Positions 4,952 through 5,319 of a stretch of DNA of 5,319 nt are shown piece by piece. The notes beneath the pieces were generated by a model, which saw only the letters and a list, made by a program, of their open reading frames with translations, was not told where the DNA came from and made no database searches. Made by a program: the position numbers and the translations under genes. Source of the stretch: Clostridiales bacterium (GTDB taxonomy: Bacteria; Bacillota; Clostridia; Oscillospirales; Oscillospiraceae); contig JAAYWX010000376.1 in the NCBI GenBank assembly GCA_012516225.1, positions 1 through 5,319 of the forward strand, written 5' to 3'. Numbering within the stretch: position 1 is the first letter of the stretch; each line of letters begins with the position of its first letter.

Positions 4952-5319
4952 GTCGCTCCCCTCGCGGGGAGCGTGGATTGAAATGTGTCGCTGGAGATGT
5001 CGGAGGAAGAAATAACCGGTCGCTCCCCTCGCGGGGAGCGTGGATTGAAATCCCCACACAACACGAAATGCCGCAAACGCCTGCAGTCGCTCCCCTCGCG
5101 GGGAGCGTGGATTGAAATTCAGCTCGTCAAACGTCATGTCCAGATACTCGCGTCGCTCCCCTCGCGGGGAGCGTGGATTGAAATGCGCACTTTTTGCAGA
5201 CAAGCCTGTTATTGATACTGTCGCTCCCCTCGCGGGGAGCGTGGATTGAAATTACAGCATTGGAATTGTACCAATAAATTGTACTACGTCGCTCCCCTCG
5301 CGGGGAGCGTGGATTGAAA
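4952..5319 (+). CRISPR. Type I-C CRISPR array, leader-proximal end (6 repeats, 5 spacers, continues past the window)
   Basis: Repeats lie at 4952-4984, 5019-5051, 5086-5118, 5152-5184, 5220-5252 and 5288-5319 (the last cut one base short by the window edge). All are identical. Each starts GTCGCTCCCC and ends GTGGATTGAAAT, the I-C repeat form. The length is 33 nt if the final T, present in all five complete copies, is counted. CGCTCCCC and GGGGAGCG form an 8-bp stem around a TCGC loop. The 11 nt after the stem (TGGATTGAAAT) match the 11-nt crRNA 5' handle left by Cas5c in I-C, which also supports the 33-nt boundary. Spacers at 4985-5018, 5052-5085, 5119-5151, 5185-5219 and 5253-5287 are 34, 34, 33, 35 and 35 nt, and no two are alike. 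The perfect repeats fit the young, leader-proximal end of an array that has been active. Confidence 0.99.

Noticed and set aside
4937..5215. Open frames on both strands across the CRISPR array with repeated RSPRGER/PSRGAW-like peptides
   Set aside because: They are created by the translated CRISPR repeats and have no ribosome binding site or independent protein signal.

Overview
The window holds most of a type I-C (Dvulg subtype) CRISPR-Cas locus, all on the + strand. In order it contains the 3' end of cas5c, cas8c (csd1), cas7c (csd2), cas4, cas1, cas2, an AT-rich leader, and the first six repeats of a CRISPR array that runs off the right edge. cas3 and the operon promoter are not in the window and presumably lie upstream. 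There is no cas6, as expected for I-C, where Cas5c processes the pre-crRNA. Moderate GC, strong AGGAGG-type ribosome binding sites and the style of the Cas proteins suggest an anaerobic Bacillota (Clostridia-like) host. That is an impression, not a demonstration.

Effector region (1-2805): cas5c overlaps the cas8c start by 4 nt (ATGA). cas8c has no in-frame stop and runs straight into cas7c, giving one 884-codon frame. Inside it are two in-frame internal starts with near-consensus Shine-Dalgarno sequences. A GTG at 1531 would give the small subunit Cas11c, and an ATG at 1915 would give free Cas7c. Just before the junction lies a phased A AAA AAG heptamer, identical to the dnaX frameshift site. 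A -1 slip there reaches a TAA two codons later, and a small GC-rich hairpin follows.

Adaptation region (2806-4782): cas4, cas1 and cas2 are tightly packed. The conserved N-terminus of Cas4 is encoded, but no start codon is in frame with it; the nearby ATG at 2812 is one base out of phase. cas1 and cas2 look complete.

Array region (4783-5319): a nested inverted repeat directly follows cas2. A TATAAT box lies about 40 bp before the array. Six identical 33-nt repeats follow (the last cut by the window edge), separated by 33-35 nt spacers. Each repeat forms an 8-bp hairpin followed by an 11-nt 3' tail that would become the crRNA 5' handle.

The locus appears to be a complete I-C machine: Cas5c, Cas8c, Cas7c and Cas11c form the crRNA-guided complex, and Cas4, Cas1 and Cas2 acquire spacers. 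It carries three single-base-scale anomalies: an in-frame TAA in cas5c, stop loss in cas8c, and a start shift in cas4. They may reflect real recoding, locus decay or sequence error, and the sequence alone cannot decide between these.
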